A model generated the notes under the pieces. The model was not told the origin of the DNA and searched no databases. It saw nothing but the letters and a program-made list of their open reading frames with translations. 64,000 nt of DNA. Origin: Austropuccinia psidii (taxonomy: Eukaryota > Basidiomycota > Pucciniomycetes > Pucciniales > Sphaerophragmiaceae). The position numbers were made by a program, and so were the translations under genes. The stretch spans positions 33,557,686 to 33,621,685 of the forward strand of contig JALGQZ010000006.1 in the NCBI GenBank assembly GCA_023105745.1, written 5' to 3'. This document shows, in pieces, positions 34,230 through 46,130 of this stretch. The number at the start of each line of letters is the position of its first letter. Position 1 is the first letter of the stretch.

Positions 34230-36660
34230 TTGTTGGCCCCCTTCTATTCCCTAATTTGTATATGCATGTGTCAACACTTCTCAACTCAAACACACTCTTC
34301 CCCTGAGGGTGATAGGCAGGTAGCTTCCCTCACACCTTTTCAATATAAACAGCACATTAAAAAGCTCAAATCAGCCATTGAACCCAAATCTATTCCAAGC
34401 ATCCCTACTTCAGCATCAGGATGTGAATTCCCGCAAATTTTATTGGAAAAAATTTTCCCAACTGATTATTCTTAATTGACCCAAAGCACATTCTCCACTC
34501 CACCAGGTCTCAATTCCAGTACACAGAAACTATACAGCGGGAGTCAAAACATTCCCCCACAAGACCTTTGAATCATAATATCTGCCATTCTATCCTTAAG
34601 CTATAATATACCCCACAGGGCTTCATGCATTATCAACCCTTCCCTGAATCTTCTTATCAAGTCAAGTATCTCAATCTTAGGTTTTCGCCCCACTCCCGCA
34701 TTTCATATACCTCAGGATCTCAGTACCATGTTTCTCTATCTCTAATGGAGCTGCTGCTTGAAAACTATATATGCTGTCCTCAATTTTCCTTCCTTAATGG
34801 CCTTACTGAATCTGTCACAACTGACCAACCCCTTTTTCAATGCCATAATGAACCAAATAATCATGATATCCCTTGCACACAATTATTAGGCAAATTTATC
34901 AATTCATTTGAACCCCACACTAAAAACACAACCAACATCAAACAAAACCTTATCCCAAAAAAACAGTTCATTTATCAACCATTCAAAAATTGGCTTGTCA
35001 GATTTCTCTAGCAAGCTGGCATAATGGAAATTCTGCATCAACATCAACAATCCCACAAACCTGAAGGTTCCCCCAAAGGTGACATCTGGGATGGATTGGT
35101 CTGGGGATGCTTCACTGCCACCAAAAATATCAATGACCCCCCATTCATGTCCATTCCCAGTGCATTGGCCTTCTCTATTTATGTGGACTGGCTTAATGCA
35201 CATGGAGAGTCAAGCTTCTTGGCCATCATTGGACCTATCATGCTAATTTGTCTTAATCTCCCCCAAGTGAAGGATTGAAGCCATAGAACGTCTATGTTGC
35301 AGGAATAATACCTTTTCTGAAGGATCCAACTGCCCCTCAATTGAATTACCTATTAATTCCACTAATCAAGGAGCTCAAAGAACTGTGGAAAGTTTACCAT
35401 TTTTCACCCACCTCAGGATTCTTTATACCTGTTGCCATCCTGATGGGCATTGCAGATGTGGTTGCCATGCACAATCTTACAGGAGTTATTTCTCATTCGA
35501 GCAACCACTTTTGTAATTTTTGCACTATTCACAAGGCTCAAATTGAAGAAATTGGTTGTCAATTTCAGTACACACACTCATACCAGAATCATAAATCAAC
35601 AATTGCAAAATGGATTTGGGCAACCTCAAAAAAATAACAAGAAATTTTCTCTTAGTATGGAGTGTGATATTCAATTTTGGAAGACCTTCAATATTGGGAT
35701 GCCACCAGAATTGTTAATCTTGACATAATGCATAATTTAATACTTGTAATTTTGAAGGATCATGCAGCTTTCAAATTGTGCATTCTGGAGGCCAAATCAA
35801 AAATATACATCAGGGCCCACATGAAATCCAATTAAACCAGCAGTTCAGACTCAGATTGCATGACCTCCAACAGCTCTATTGATCAAATCACATTGAGAGA
35901 GACCCACTCCCGGAGAAGAAACACAGTGAAAACAATAAATGAGTCACTCCCCACTACTTCCACCCAACAAAATTACTTCCCAATGCCCACCCCTCACATG
36001 CAACATCCATCTAGTGGCTCTGCAGAGATTCCCTCATTTGATTCAGATTACATCCCCACTTATTAATTCCCCTCTTATTTAGATATCAGTGCACTGAGTG
36101 ATCACCAGATCAAGGGTGAGGCTCTGGAGCATCTCCAACAAATCATATCCGATACCATAATAAAATGGGTTCTCCCTCTCATGTTAGTTGAAACCCTGCT
36201 GGATGGGCTCCCTTATACAAGTTCTATATTTCATTTTTAGTTCTCAGTCAACATATGTCATTAGATGAATACCATTCCCCAAATTCTCAAAGAAAAATGG
36301 GTAAAGCAGAGGACCTTGAAAATTAACTAACCAAGAATACATTCCATTTGATTAGTGCTATCAACATTGCCACAAGCTGAACTGTTTTAATGCATGATGC
36401 AACTGAATTTGCTGAACATTGGAAAACATTCTGCCTTTCTAATAAACACCTGTTCCAAAAACAGAAAAGTAAGCCAAATCATTGTTTTTCTGATCATATT
36501 CCAGAACTCTTCCAATGTTGGGGCCCAGAAAAATCCTCAGCCACATGGGTTTATGAGTGCTTGATTGGAGTATTTGCAAAGATGCCAACAAATAGCAAAA
36601 TATGTATATTAATTTTTAAGAGAAATATATTCACATTGATTATACACAGGAACTGAATAA
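34230..36660 (+). pseudogene. CACTA/En-Spm (Tnp2-type) transposase, decayed
   Basis: Relic of the large transposase of basidiomycete CACTA elements. A start-proximal region (34,230-35,011) ends with FIYQPFKNWLVRFL, corresponding to the Y.YQ.f..WL.RlL segment before the catalytic domain. 35,024-35,278 reads DIWDGLVWGCF..., then FSIYVDWLNAHG and IIGPIMLICLNLP. 35,280-35,640 reads NVYVAGIIPFLKDP, NYLLIPLIKELKELW and GVISHSSNHFCNFC, the PG.kEP / PLv.EL..LW / G..sHs...FC..C signature of Tnp2. The C-terminal part at 36,390-36,610 reads FAEHWKTFCLSNKHLF and NHCFSDHIPELFQCWGPEKSSATWVYECLIGVF. Stops at 35,277, 35,635 and elsewhere. No CACTA termini were found by eye. Confidence 0.82.
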
Positions 36661-37680
36661 GATGCACTTCTTGTAGCTCTGAATAGATGATGTAAATAAA
36701 ATCTTAACTCAAAATATCTGTCAATGCTCCCACCTTTGCATTCTCCTGAAATACCCACCAGCCCCGTGTGAAATAAAAGAAATTTGTGAATCACAGCTTC
36801 CTTCCCAGGTCAATAACCAAAAACATAATGAACCACTGCACCATGACCAACAACATTATGATTCCCTTATTGAGTACTCACAGAATTTTTATTCAACAAG
36901 GGAAATAGTTGCATTGATCAGCTTAGACACTACTGTTCAATCCACAAGTCATCCCACTCAAATAATTTTCTTACCTTGGTATTTTCCAGTTTCAAAAATT
37001 AATATTGGCAATAATATATATTCACCAGAAACAGTGTTATATGTTTCCTGAGGGGCAACTCAGGAGGATTTGGTATTATTAATCAAATCTTTAAGGTCTC
37101 TGATCCATCTTGCATGCTGAACAATACCCTTCTGATCTTAAAAACTCTGAAGATGGATGGGACTTTCTTACTAGATCTGCCACATATCAATATTTATAAA
37201 GCTGTTGGTTTTGATTACAGACACTTGATTATATCTGAAGAAAAAATAGAAGGTCACTGTGGATTTCATTATAACAAAGTGATGTCATGTGGATTTCTTG
37301 TATTTATAAGCCCCTTCTTTCATGATATCTAGTATATTCTTTTTGATGAAGATATAGTGATACAATAATGCAATTATCTCCCTTCATTTGGAATTTTTCT
37401 AGAGAAATAACTGCCTCAAGATTTTGTGACAGTAAAATGCAATTGTGATGAGTAAAGCCCATTAGTTCACATGGCCACAAATAAATTACTATTTTGAAAT
37501 TGGGTAGGGTGTGAATAAGCCAATTTCAATGAACAAATTACCCACACACTCACATATCACAGTATCTAAAATGACACAACTGTGCTATCATCATGTCAGA
37601 AGGTGAATAGGCCCATCATCCAAGTGGGCCTCAGGATTACATTACATCCATGAGAGTTTGGATTTTTGTAAGTCACATGG
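36661..37680. other. No recognisable gene
   Basis: AT-rich sequence downstream of the transposase relic. The frames present (e.g. 37,114-37,332) show no motif. A right end of the CACTA element might lie here but I could not identify it. Confidence 0.35.
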
Positions 37681-37689
37681 AGCTAGTCA

Positions 37690-38190
37690 TGTTCCCCTAA
37701 TGAGCTCTGTGTGCATGGAGGATTCAAAGAATTACCCCCCTCCCACATGCCTTTGCCTTCTTGCACACACGCCACCCCACCCGCACAAGCACACGCAGCC
37801 GCCCTGGGTGGTTCCACAGGTGTCACCTGAAAATTGTTGATTCTGCTTTACATTAGGCCCTCACATGCGTTTTCCTTGGTGGGAATGTGTCACACTCACC
37901 CACTGCGGGTGGCTCCACATTTTTCAAGTGCAAATTGTTGATGCCACTGGACATTGGGCCCTTGTATGCTTTTGCCTTTGTGTGCATGTGTCACACCCAT
38001 GCACCTGCACCTGAACCCACTGCATTGTGTGGCAGGCTTGACCCATGTGAGATGATTCATAGCTGCACAAAATTGGGAAGACATTATTTGGCCTTGGTGT
38101 GCATGTCACACACACATGGTATTGTGCAGCGGGCTCCACCAGTTTCACCCACAAAGTGTCAATACTACTGAGGCCAAGTCCTTTCATGGA
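37690..38190. repeat. GC-rich degenerate tandem repeat (about 105-125 bp period)
   Basis: Three to four imperfect copies of a unit built around GGGTGGCTCCAC, AAATTGTTGAT, ACATTGGGCCC and GTGTGCATGTGTCACAC. The best two begin at about 37,803 and 37,908, with worn copies near 38,030 and 38,130. The stretch is visibly richer in G+C and in CpG than its surroundings. Frames on both strands across it (up to 95 codons) are by-products of the repeat. Confidence 0.7.
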
Positions 38191-38439
38191 TGACCTGGGG
38201 AAGTAAAACACCCATCCTCTACATTAAAACTGGCTGGGCAGGTGGGTCCTGTATTATTTTTGCCAACCTTCAGATGGTTGCAGGAGGATCAGGTGGTGAG
38301 AAATCTCAGTTAAAGGCACAAGGAAACCAATATTTGTGGATGTCACTGGATTTGTTGTAAGACCAAAGTGTGATGTGAGCTTGACTTTTATTCTGCTTGA
38401 CGTTTTCTTGAAATGAAGTCAATTGCCAATTATTTATGG

Positions 38440-40720
38440 GACATTTTCCCTCGTGAAACCACTATGATAAAAACTTTCCATAGGAAGAAGGAAAATCTAA
38501 GCCATTGAGAAAGTCCTGAAGGAAGAACCCCCAGCAGAGGATTTTGAACCTGACTCTATGTGTTATTCCATGAGAGAGAACTCTTGTGATGACCAAGGCC
38601 CAAAAGAGGAATTTCTTGTGGAGTACCAAGAGGAAACCCAATCAGAAATTCAGTACATACAGTTGGAAGCAGGATTACCGCAAGACACTGTAGATAAACA
38701 TCTTTCTAACACCCACAAGATGCAAAGACCTTTCTAGTCACACCAACTAAGTGAATGGCATATATTCATGGGACAGCCACTAAGATGAGTGCTTGTATTG
38801 ACAATACTCAACATCCATTGATCATTTTTAGTGGTGCAAACTGCTCAATAGTAGCCAGAAAATATCTGGACAAATGCCTCCCAAATTGAGAGAAGAACCT
38901 CTTTCTAACCAAGGCAAAGAATCTTAAAAGTGCATCAGGGAAGATGACATCCAGTGGGAGTATTATCAAAGAGATAATAATAACTTGAGAAAGGGTAATA
39001 TCAGACTCAACTCAGAGCCTGTAGTGCTTTAAGATGCCCACATCCAGGCTTTTTTACAGGGAACAGATTACCAAAGGATTTATGGCATTTATATTTACTA
39101 TAGTAAAAACATAAATATATGTCTATAGGTAAAAAAAAGGAAAATAAATTTCTACTTGAAATATACCTGTTGTATAACCAAGACCCCAAGAGAAATTACT
39201 GAATGAATGAAAAGAGAGTCAATTCAGCCCTGATCTCACTATTAAATAAAAGCTCAGCTTACTAAAAACCTTGAAGAAAAATATAACAGCTTTTTCCATA
39301 GTGGAAAATCCCTTGGGGAAAATTAGGTGCCATAATATAGAATCATATCTGGATGTAATAAGACCTTAACCACCCATACTTAGAAGGCCTCCATACCCAG
39401 CAAGCCTGGAAACTAGGAAATAGATTGAAACGTACATCAGTGAACTCCTAGCTATGGAGGTCATCAGAAAGATAGGAAACAAGTAGACAGTGGAAGTAAC
39501 CACACCTGTCCATATTTCTTGGAATTATGGCAAGTCTAGATTATCTGGAGACTTCAGAGCCATGAAAAATTAAACTAAAACTGACAGGTACCCTATAGCA
39601 AGGATTCTACATGCTCTAAAAAATGTGTCTAAAGCCAAAGAAATCACCAAGATAGATTGTATGAAAATCTTCCACCAAAATGAAGTTAGACCAAAATTCA
39701 TTAAATTACTCAGAATTATATGCAATATGGGTATATATGAGTAAACTTGGATTCAATTTGGCATCAAAAATGCACCAGCCCACTTCCAAAGGATGATGGA
39801 CACAATATTTCAAGAAGAATTATTGGAAGGCTGGATGTTAGTATATATTGATAACATCATTACATACTCAGAAAAATTGGAAGACCATATGCAGTACATA
39901 GACAGAGTCTTGAGTAAAATTTCTACCCATTGATATGAAAATATCATTTAAGAAGTGTAATTTTTTCCAACAAGAACTATTGGCACTGGGACATAAAGTC
40001 TCAGGCCTTAGCCTGGCCATAGATCAGAACAAAGTAGCAGAAGTACTGCAGAAGCCAGTACCAAAGCAAATCAAAGATATTTAATCTTTACTTGAGTTTT
40101 CTTGCTACTAAAGAAACTAAATCAAAAACTTTGCTCACATAACTAGCAAACTATACAAGTTATGTTGAAAAGATGTAGTTTTTGGTATTACCAAGGAGGA
40201 AGGGATGCATATGAGAGGATCAAACAAGAGCTCACTAATGCAACTGTCCTCATGCTACCTGACATTTAATTACAATTCAAGCTTTACACAGATGTAGCTT
40301 GCAGTAAAGAATTACGGGAAGCCCTCCCACAACAGACAAATTTTAGATGGTGAACCAAGGGAAGGGGTAATATTTTACATTTTTAGACATCTTAAAGATT
40401 CAGAGGTCAGGTATGGAAAACCCTTACTTAATTCTTATGTTTGGTTTGGGCCCTAGAAAAAGACTATTTTTATTTGAAGGGTTCAGTCTTTGAAGTCTAC
40501 ATAGAATGCATAGCACTCAAATCTTTTCTCAACATGAAGACTACTAATAGATGCATGTTGATGTGGAAAATAGCCATCAAATAGTACAGAGGCAACATGA
40601 CCATCATATACAATGAGGGAAAAGTAACACAAACTCTGATGGCCTCAGTGGATGGCCATTGGAAAATGTCAAATTCAACCCACCTTATGACCCAGACGTA
40701 GCTACCAAGATTCTTATACA
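38440..40720 (+). pseudogene. Second copy of family A: gag tail, protease, RT, RNase H, strongly decayed
   Basis: Colinear with 21,740-23,930 of element A but with more lesions. It starts inside the gag tail (AIEKVLKEEPPAEDFEPDSM...). Protease (about 38,750-38,950): the active-site triplet reads F-S-G, Asp lost. RT from about 39,200: RRPPYPASLETRK, TKIDCMKIFHQNE, FGIKNAPAHFQRMMDTIFQEE, then YIDN at about 39,848, the same Asp-to-Asn change as in element A. RNase H about 40,200-40,680: YTDVACSKELREAL, CLVWALEKDYFYLKGSVFEVY, YRGNMTIIYNEGK. The 5' half (LTR, leader, most of gag) is missing, so the copy is 5' truncated at about 38,440. Confidence 0.88.
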
Positions 40721-42375
40721 GTTCATAGAAATAGATAGGAGGAAGAAATTCAGATTTTCTTAATGGGTACCAGGAAGTTGTACCTCAAATAATAGCCAAA
40801 GTGAACCAGAGGAGACATAAAGTCCCATATTGGGAATAGGTTTCTCTGAACTCAACAATGAATCTTTCAGTTCAGTTATTAAAGCTTATACCAAACACAA
40901 ACAGTTTAGCATAGTGTTTCTACTCCTTCAACAAAAATATAGGATCCCAGTCAGAGGAACCCTGTTGAGGAACTATAAGGACAATGAATTTTTCCTTATA
41001 GATGAACTGCTTTATCACAGAGATCCTGCAAGAACTCCATTAATTCCCCTTCATGGGACACATGAGTGAAGACAGGAAAAAAGAGAGGGTAGCAAGCACA
41101 GCTTGGTGACCTCAATTGGATTTAGTGTTAATTTAATACATAAGCACCTATAAAAGATGCCAGAAGGAAAACAGGAGACATTGGGAAGCATTATGGGCTA
41201 CTCCCACACATAGAGGAACCTGAGCACCCATGGGAACCCATTAGCATGGACTGGGTAACAGGAATTGTCCCAGGAGGCAAAGAAAACTTCAATGCTTGCC
41301 TATTCGTAGTAGACAGTTATAGTAAAAGTTTCAGATGCCTAAAATTACAAAAATAGGACACAGCTTTGGACACAGCATTGTTATTCTGGAATAACATCAT
41401 AGCCACATGTGGAGTCCCTAATCTCATAATCAGTGATAGGTACCCAAAGTTCACATCAGAATTTTGAATCAACCTCTATGATATTCTTGGAGCTAAACTT
41501 GTATCTTCTACATCCTACCATCTACCAACAGATGGCCTAGCTGAAAGGAAGCTCCAAACAATGGAGGAAATAATCAGAAAATTCTGTGCATATTGCATGG
41601 AATACAAGGAACATGAAGGGTATACCCATGACTGCAATACACTTCTACCAGCAATCCAGCTGGCCTATAGCACAATTCAGCCTTCTACCACAGGAAAATT
41701 ACCCTCATTGATAGAGAAAGGGTGTAATCCCTTAATGGCTGTTGATCACTTGAAGAAACATCTTATGACTATCCACTCCACAGCCACAGACATCCATGAT
41801 ATGTGAAAGAGGAAATGTGATACAGATTCTAGATGCATAGCTGAGGCTAAATGATATAACAAACAAAGGTATGACCAGACCCACAAGGAACAAGACTTCA
41901 CAGAAGGGGACCAGCTGTTAATGTCTTCCCTGAATTTCAAAAACCTTGAAAGCTCAAAGAAAATGAGAGACTAATTTGTGGGACCATTCACTATCATTAG
42001 ATTGATAGTGAAAAATGCAGTGGAGGTCAGACTCACTGAGGAATTCTCTAGGATACACCCAGTGCTCCCAGTGAGTTTAGTCAAACCTTATTACCAAAAA
42101 GGGGAGAAGAAGTTTCCCTCCAGGAACAAGAATGGCACTCCACAGGATATAGTGGAAGTAGCGGACTCCCCTGGCCCAGGGAAAAAGCTCATGAAGGCCA
42201 AAAAGATCAGACTCAATGGAAACACCCATATAAAATATTTGGTCAGATTTAAAAACCAGACAGCTGATTAAGACGAATGGTTAGCAGAGGAGTTCATACC
42301 AGATGGAGACCTTAACCTGAGGAGATTCAGAGCCTCTAGAAGTGCTGAAAAGCCTAATCAATACTGAGACTTTCT
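40720..42375 (+). pseudogene. Second copy of family A: integrase and chromodomain, decayed
   Basis: Colinear with 23,960-25,680. 40,830-41,069 matches the linker before the integrase (GFSELNNESFSSVIKAYTKHKQ). Core motifs: [15 protein letters not shown] (first Asp), [12 protein letters not shown] (second Asp, then a stop) and TDGLAERKLQTMEE, where the catalytic Glu is kept, unlike in element A. 41,561-41,806 continues the core. 41,978-42,271 holds the GPF module (GPFTIIRLIVKNAVEVRL) and the start of a chromodomain (KKIRLNGNTHIKYLVRFKNQ), broken by a stop after QTAD. Stops and frameshifts are dense, so it is dead. Confidence 0.88.
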
Positions 42376-42388
42376 TAGAGGGAGGATA

Positions 42389-42453
42389 TGTCAGCCTGTG
42401 ACTCAAAACGAGAGCACAAGAATCACAGCCAAAGCACCATAAACCAATGGTAC
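42389..42453 (+). repeat. Stub of the 3' LTR of the second family A copy
   Basis: TGTCAGCCTGTGACTC begins right after a purine run (AGAGGGAGGATA) and follows the family A LTR for about 65 bases to AAACCAATGGTA, then homology ends. So this copy is truncated at both ends. Confidence 0.85.
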
Positions 42454-44340
42454 ACCAGGGCAATTTTCATGTGACTGGTTAGCCAGTAATTTAATGTGTC
42501 CTGTCTGTGACTTGAAAATAGCTATCAATGTGAAATTAATATAACCAAGATATAATTATACAATGACCTAAGAAAAGCCCAAATATTACCTGCATGAACT
42601 TCAGTATTAGATTTTTCTTTCACTGTTGGATTAACTCAATATATGATTAAAAGAACCTTTCATAATTTAACAATAATATTTTCAAAGAAAATTACATGGA
42701 GCAGAAGTGGGTTATTTTGGTATTTTGAGCAGCATCCTTTTCTCCTCAAGCACCTATTATTCAGAATTTACCCCACTTTAAAATGCTTGAGATATCAAGA
42801 AATATTGTATAATTTGTGTTTATAGAGTCAAAAATAAAGAAATTTTCACTTTCCCTTTAAATATTCATATTCATTTTAAAGAGCTATTTTATCACTTAAT
42901 GGTATTTCAAATTAGGCTATTAATTACTCAGTAATTCTCTGTGAGCTATGTGATATGGGAAGAATATCTTTCAATTAAGGGATGAAAAAAATGGGAATTT
43001 GATCAATTAACAGTTAATGTCTATTGTTTAAGAGCACAATTTATTGCAGAAAAAAAGGTCATCATGTCTTGATATGAGCCTTTAATGTTCCATTGAGAGC
43101 ACAGAATAAAAATTGATAAATATCCAAATATCTGAACTTCCGAAATGATTTTGGGAACTAATACCAAAAAGGCTCAGCCATACCCATATATTCCAAATTC
43201 AAACATTTTCATCATTTTAGCTTGTTAAACACTTCCCTCTGAAACAGAACACACCACCAACAATTTCTGAAAGAAGCTCTGTGGACAAGAATTGATAGTT
43301 TTCTGACAGATAAGCAATGGAAATCCTTGGAGGCTTTAAAGAGTATTTGATAAGATACACCTTTCACATGCAGAAATCATCATAATTCAAAAAATATGCT
43401 TTAATTTCATCTTTCAGGTAAAGAAAAGCTTCTTCATTGTATTGAAATTTCCAAAAATTCAGAACATATGTTTGGTAAAAGCATTTTTTCTACATTAGTA
43501 TTTTTAATATACAAACACTTGTGTCCGCAGTAATATGTTTTGTGGCTTTTGTTTTTATGAAAGTGTTTTTTGTTGTTTGGTTCAAATTTTACATAATCTA
43601 CCTCAAAATTCAATTATTTTTGAATAATATCAGAAATTTAGTAGTAATCCAAAGATGTTCAACCAAAAAATGTAAATTTAAGCTTGAAGATGAGAAATTT
43701 GGGAATTATTTTTTATTAGAAATTAATCTTCACAAGTATTTTGGCTACTCCATAAATATAACATTACTTTCATTCTTTGTCAAACTTTATATTATATATG
43801 AAGTATGCCACTAGAACTTAAAGTTTTGCATTCTAATTACTGGGAAAAAATGAAATCATTAAGTTTATTCCCTCCTATAAGGTTTATATTGAACTCCACT
43901 TTTTTCAAAGGGAATATGTGAGCTACAAGTTTTCTTTAGGCAGGAAAAAGTGACAGGTTACTCAGATGCTATAGAGTGGTGTGCACATGAATTATATTAT
44001 CTGCTTGAAAGTACATCTTTGATTATAATTTCTGTTGCCCCACTCACTAAACACTAGTACTAATGATAAATTTAAGACCATTAAACATTACAAAATTGAA
44101 AAATGTGAGTGTTCTTGCATAGTTAATATTCCAAAAAATATCAAATGACAGCTGAGGTTCTCCATCAGTTTCTTTCATTTCCTCTAATGATGAACCTCCC
44201 TCAAAAGATGATTAAAGTTATTTCACAATTATGCTCAAATACAAGGAATCACTCAGCTTGTTTCCATTGGCTTGCAGGGATAGATAATCAAAATAATATC
44301 TTCCTATCCCAAACGGTTTGGGGGTTGGTTTATATCACCT
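42454..44340. other. No recognisable gene
   Basis: Very AT-rich sequence. The largest frame, 43,521-43,814 (97 codons), is Phe/Ile/Lys-rich and has the composition of AT-rich noncoding DNA, so I do not call it. Confidence 0.45.
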
Positions 44341-44402
44341 TGTTCAGACAGCCCCCACAAGTTAGCTCTAAAATCCAGAGGTAATTCATATATGGTATTG
44401 TA

Positions 44403-44850
44403 AACAACCCCCCACAACCAGCTTCAAATGGCTGGGGGGGGTTTGATCACACTAGTGTAAAAGGCCTTATGACACCATCTCCAAGACTGTGGGTTTGGTT
44501 ACAAAAAGGTTTTGTGAAAAAAACCCTAAAACCAAATAGAAATTGGAGGGGTGCTGTTTCCAACAACCCCCCAAAGCCAGACATAAAAGGCCATGAGGTT
44601 GTTTGCATCAGCTAGCTCAAACAACCCCTCCAAACAGTGGCAAAAGTACGGGGTTGCTTGAATTAGCTAGTGAAAACAACCCCCCAAAACTGGCTTCAAA
44701 AAGGTGGGGGATTGTTTGCATCAGCTTCTGCAAACAACCCCCAAAACAAGCAGTAAAAGGCCGGGGGGTTGTTCGCATCAGCTGGCGCGAACAACCCCCC
44801 GAAACCGGCTGTAAAACACCAGGGGGTTGTGAACACCAGCCTCTGAAGTG
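44403..44850. repeat. Palindromic minisatellite, about 57-bp period
   Basis: The word AACAAC followed by a C run occurs at 44,562, 44,620, 44,675, 44,733 and 44,790 (spacings 58, 55, 58, 57), with an older copy at 44,403. Each unit joins a G run + TTGTT..GCATCAGCT to its inverted partner AACAACCCCCC, so every unit is nearly self-complementary. The best hairpin, 44,762-44,801, has 15 perfect pairs (CGGGGGGTTGTTCGC) around a 10-nt loop. Most units show TG or CA where the last unit has CG. Confidence 0.85.
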
Positions 44851-45092
44851 TTAGGATATTGCAGGTGGGCCCTGGTGGCACCAGTCAAGCAAAACACTGA
44901 GGCATAATGGGTGGTTTCTCTCTACAATAGGAGAGCCCCCCATGGATCTTAGCAAGGAGTGCCTCATTGCCTGCCACATGGGTGATTTGAACACGTGGCA
45001 AAGTGAGCAAGTAGTGCAGATGCAAGGCTTACCAGCTAAGAGAGGAACCATTGGATGTTGCAAGTTAATCCACAATTTTGTATTAGTTTTTT

Positions 45093-45260
45093 TCAAATAA
45101 ACTATTTTTGTACTAGTTTTTTCAAATAAACTATTTTTGTACTAGTTTTTTTGAAATAAACTATTTTTGTACTAGTTTTTTTGAAATAAACTATTTTTGT
45201 ACTAGTTTTTTTCAAAAAACTATTTTTGCACCAGTTTTTCTTCAAAAAAAAAATTTCTGT
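45093..45260. repeat. 30-bp T-rich minisatellite
   Basis: Four to five near-identical 30-base units around AACTATTTTTGTACTAGTTT. On the minus strand this gives the repeated decapeptide KKTSTKIVYF in an 85-codon frame (45,102-45,359). I regard that frame as a by-product of the repeat and not a gene. Confidence 0.85.
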
Positions 45261-46130
45261 ACTAGTTTTTAGCAAAAAATCTTTTTTGCACTTTTTTTCT
45301 TGAAAAAACCATTGTATTATTTTTTTAGAAACACTGCTTTTTTGATTAGTTTTTTCCAATTAATTGTTTGTTTAATAGTATTTTCAAAAAAGTATTTTTT
45401 TACTACCTTATACTATTATTCCAAGGGTCTTTTAAAAAAACTATTTTCAAATAGTTTTGCAAAAACAAAGTTCAACTAGTTTTTTCATAAATGACTATTT
45501 TGAAAGAAGGTAGTTTTGTGGAAAAAGAACAATTTTTTCAATGTTACCCTTTTCTTTGTCAAAGAAACCAGCTAAATTTCCAACATAAAAACACTTTGTT
45601 GTAATTTTAGAAGCAAAATTGATTTTTCTAGGAAAGCTTTCCCAAGTAACTTTTTATTTTGAAAATACTGTTTTTTCCTCAAAAATATAGATTTCTTTCA
45701 AAAGAAACTTTTTTCAAAAAACTAAGAATTCCAAAAGAACTATTTTTTCAACAAGAAAATATCTTTCTGTTAAAAGTTGTTATTTCTTTTTGAATAGAAC
45801 TACATTTTTCAGAAAATCTATTCTTTTTTTCAAAAAAAAATGTGACCTTGCAAAAGACTTTTTCAAAGAGTATGTTTTTTCAAAAGACCTACTTTCTCTC
45901 AGAACCTGTAATTTTATTCAAACTGAATCATTTGATTTCAAACTCCAACTTTGAAACAAGAAAGCTTTTTTTGCAAAAAACCCCATGGAATTCAACTTAA
46001 GAAAACAAGATTTTTCTACTAAGTAAATTGTTATTTCAGAAAACTCTGATTTTTGTAGAAAAGAAAAAAAAATTATCAAAAATACTTTTGAAAAATGATT
46101 CTCATCATTACCCAAAGTAAAAGACCTTTC
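45261..46130. repeat. Degenerate continuation of the T-rich repeat
   Basis: For nearly 900 bases the sequence keeps the words TTTTTCAAAAA, CTATTTT and CTAGTTTTT with no fixed period, grading out of the clean 30-bp array. It looks like an old, decayed part of the same array. No coding sequence is seen. Confidence 0.6.

Noticed and set aside
37887..38211. 94-95-codon frames on both strands over the GC-rich repeat
   Set aside because: Long frames on both strands over a tandem repeat are a composition effect.
43521..43814. 97-codon Phe/Ile-rich frame that looks like a membrane protein
   Set aside because: Hydrophobic composition is expected from AT-rich noncoding DNA; no support from motifs or neighbours.
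44403..44850. Regular repeats with palindromes, CRISPR-like at first sight
   Set aside because: There are no unique spacers between repeats, the period is a simple tandem one, and the sequence is eukaryotic.
45102..45359. 85-codon frame with repeated KKTSTKIVYF peptide
   Set aside because: A direct product of the 30-bp DNA repeat with no start context or conserved protein features.
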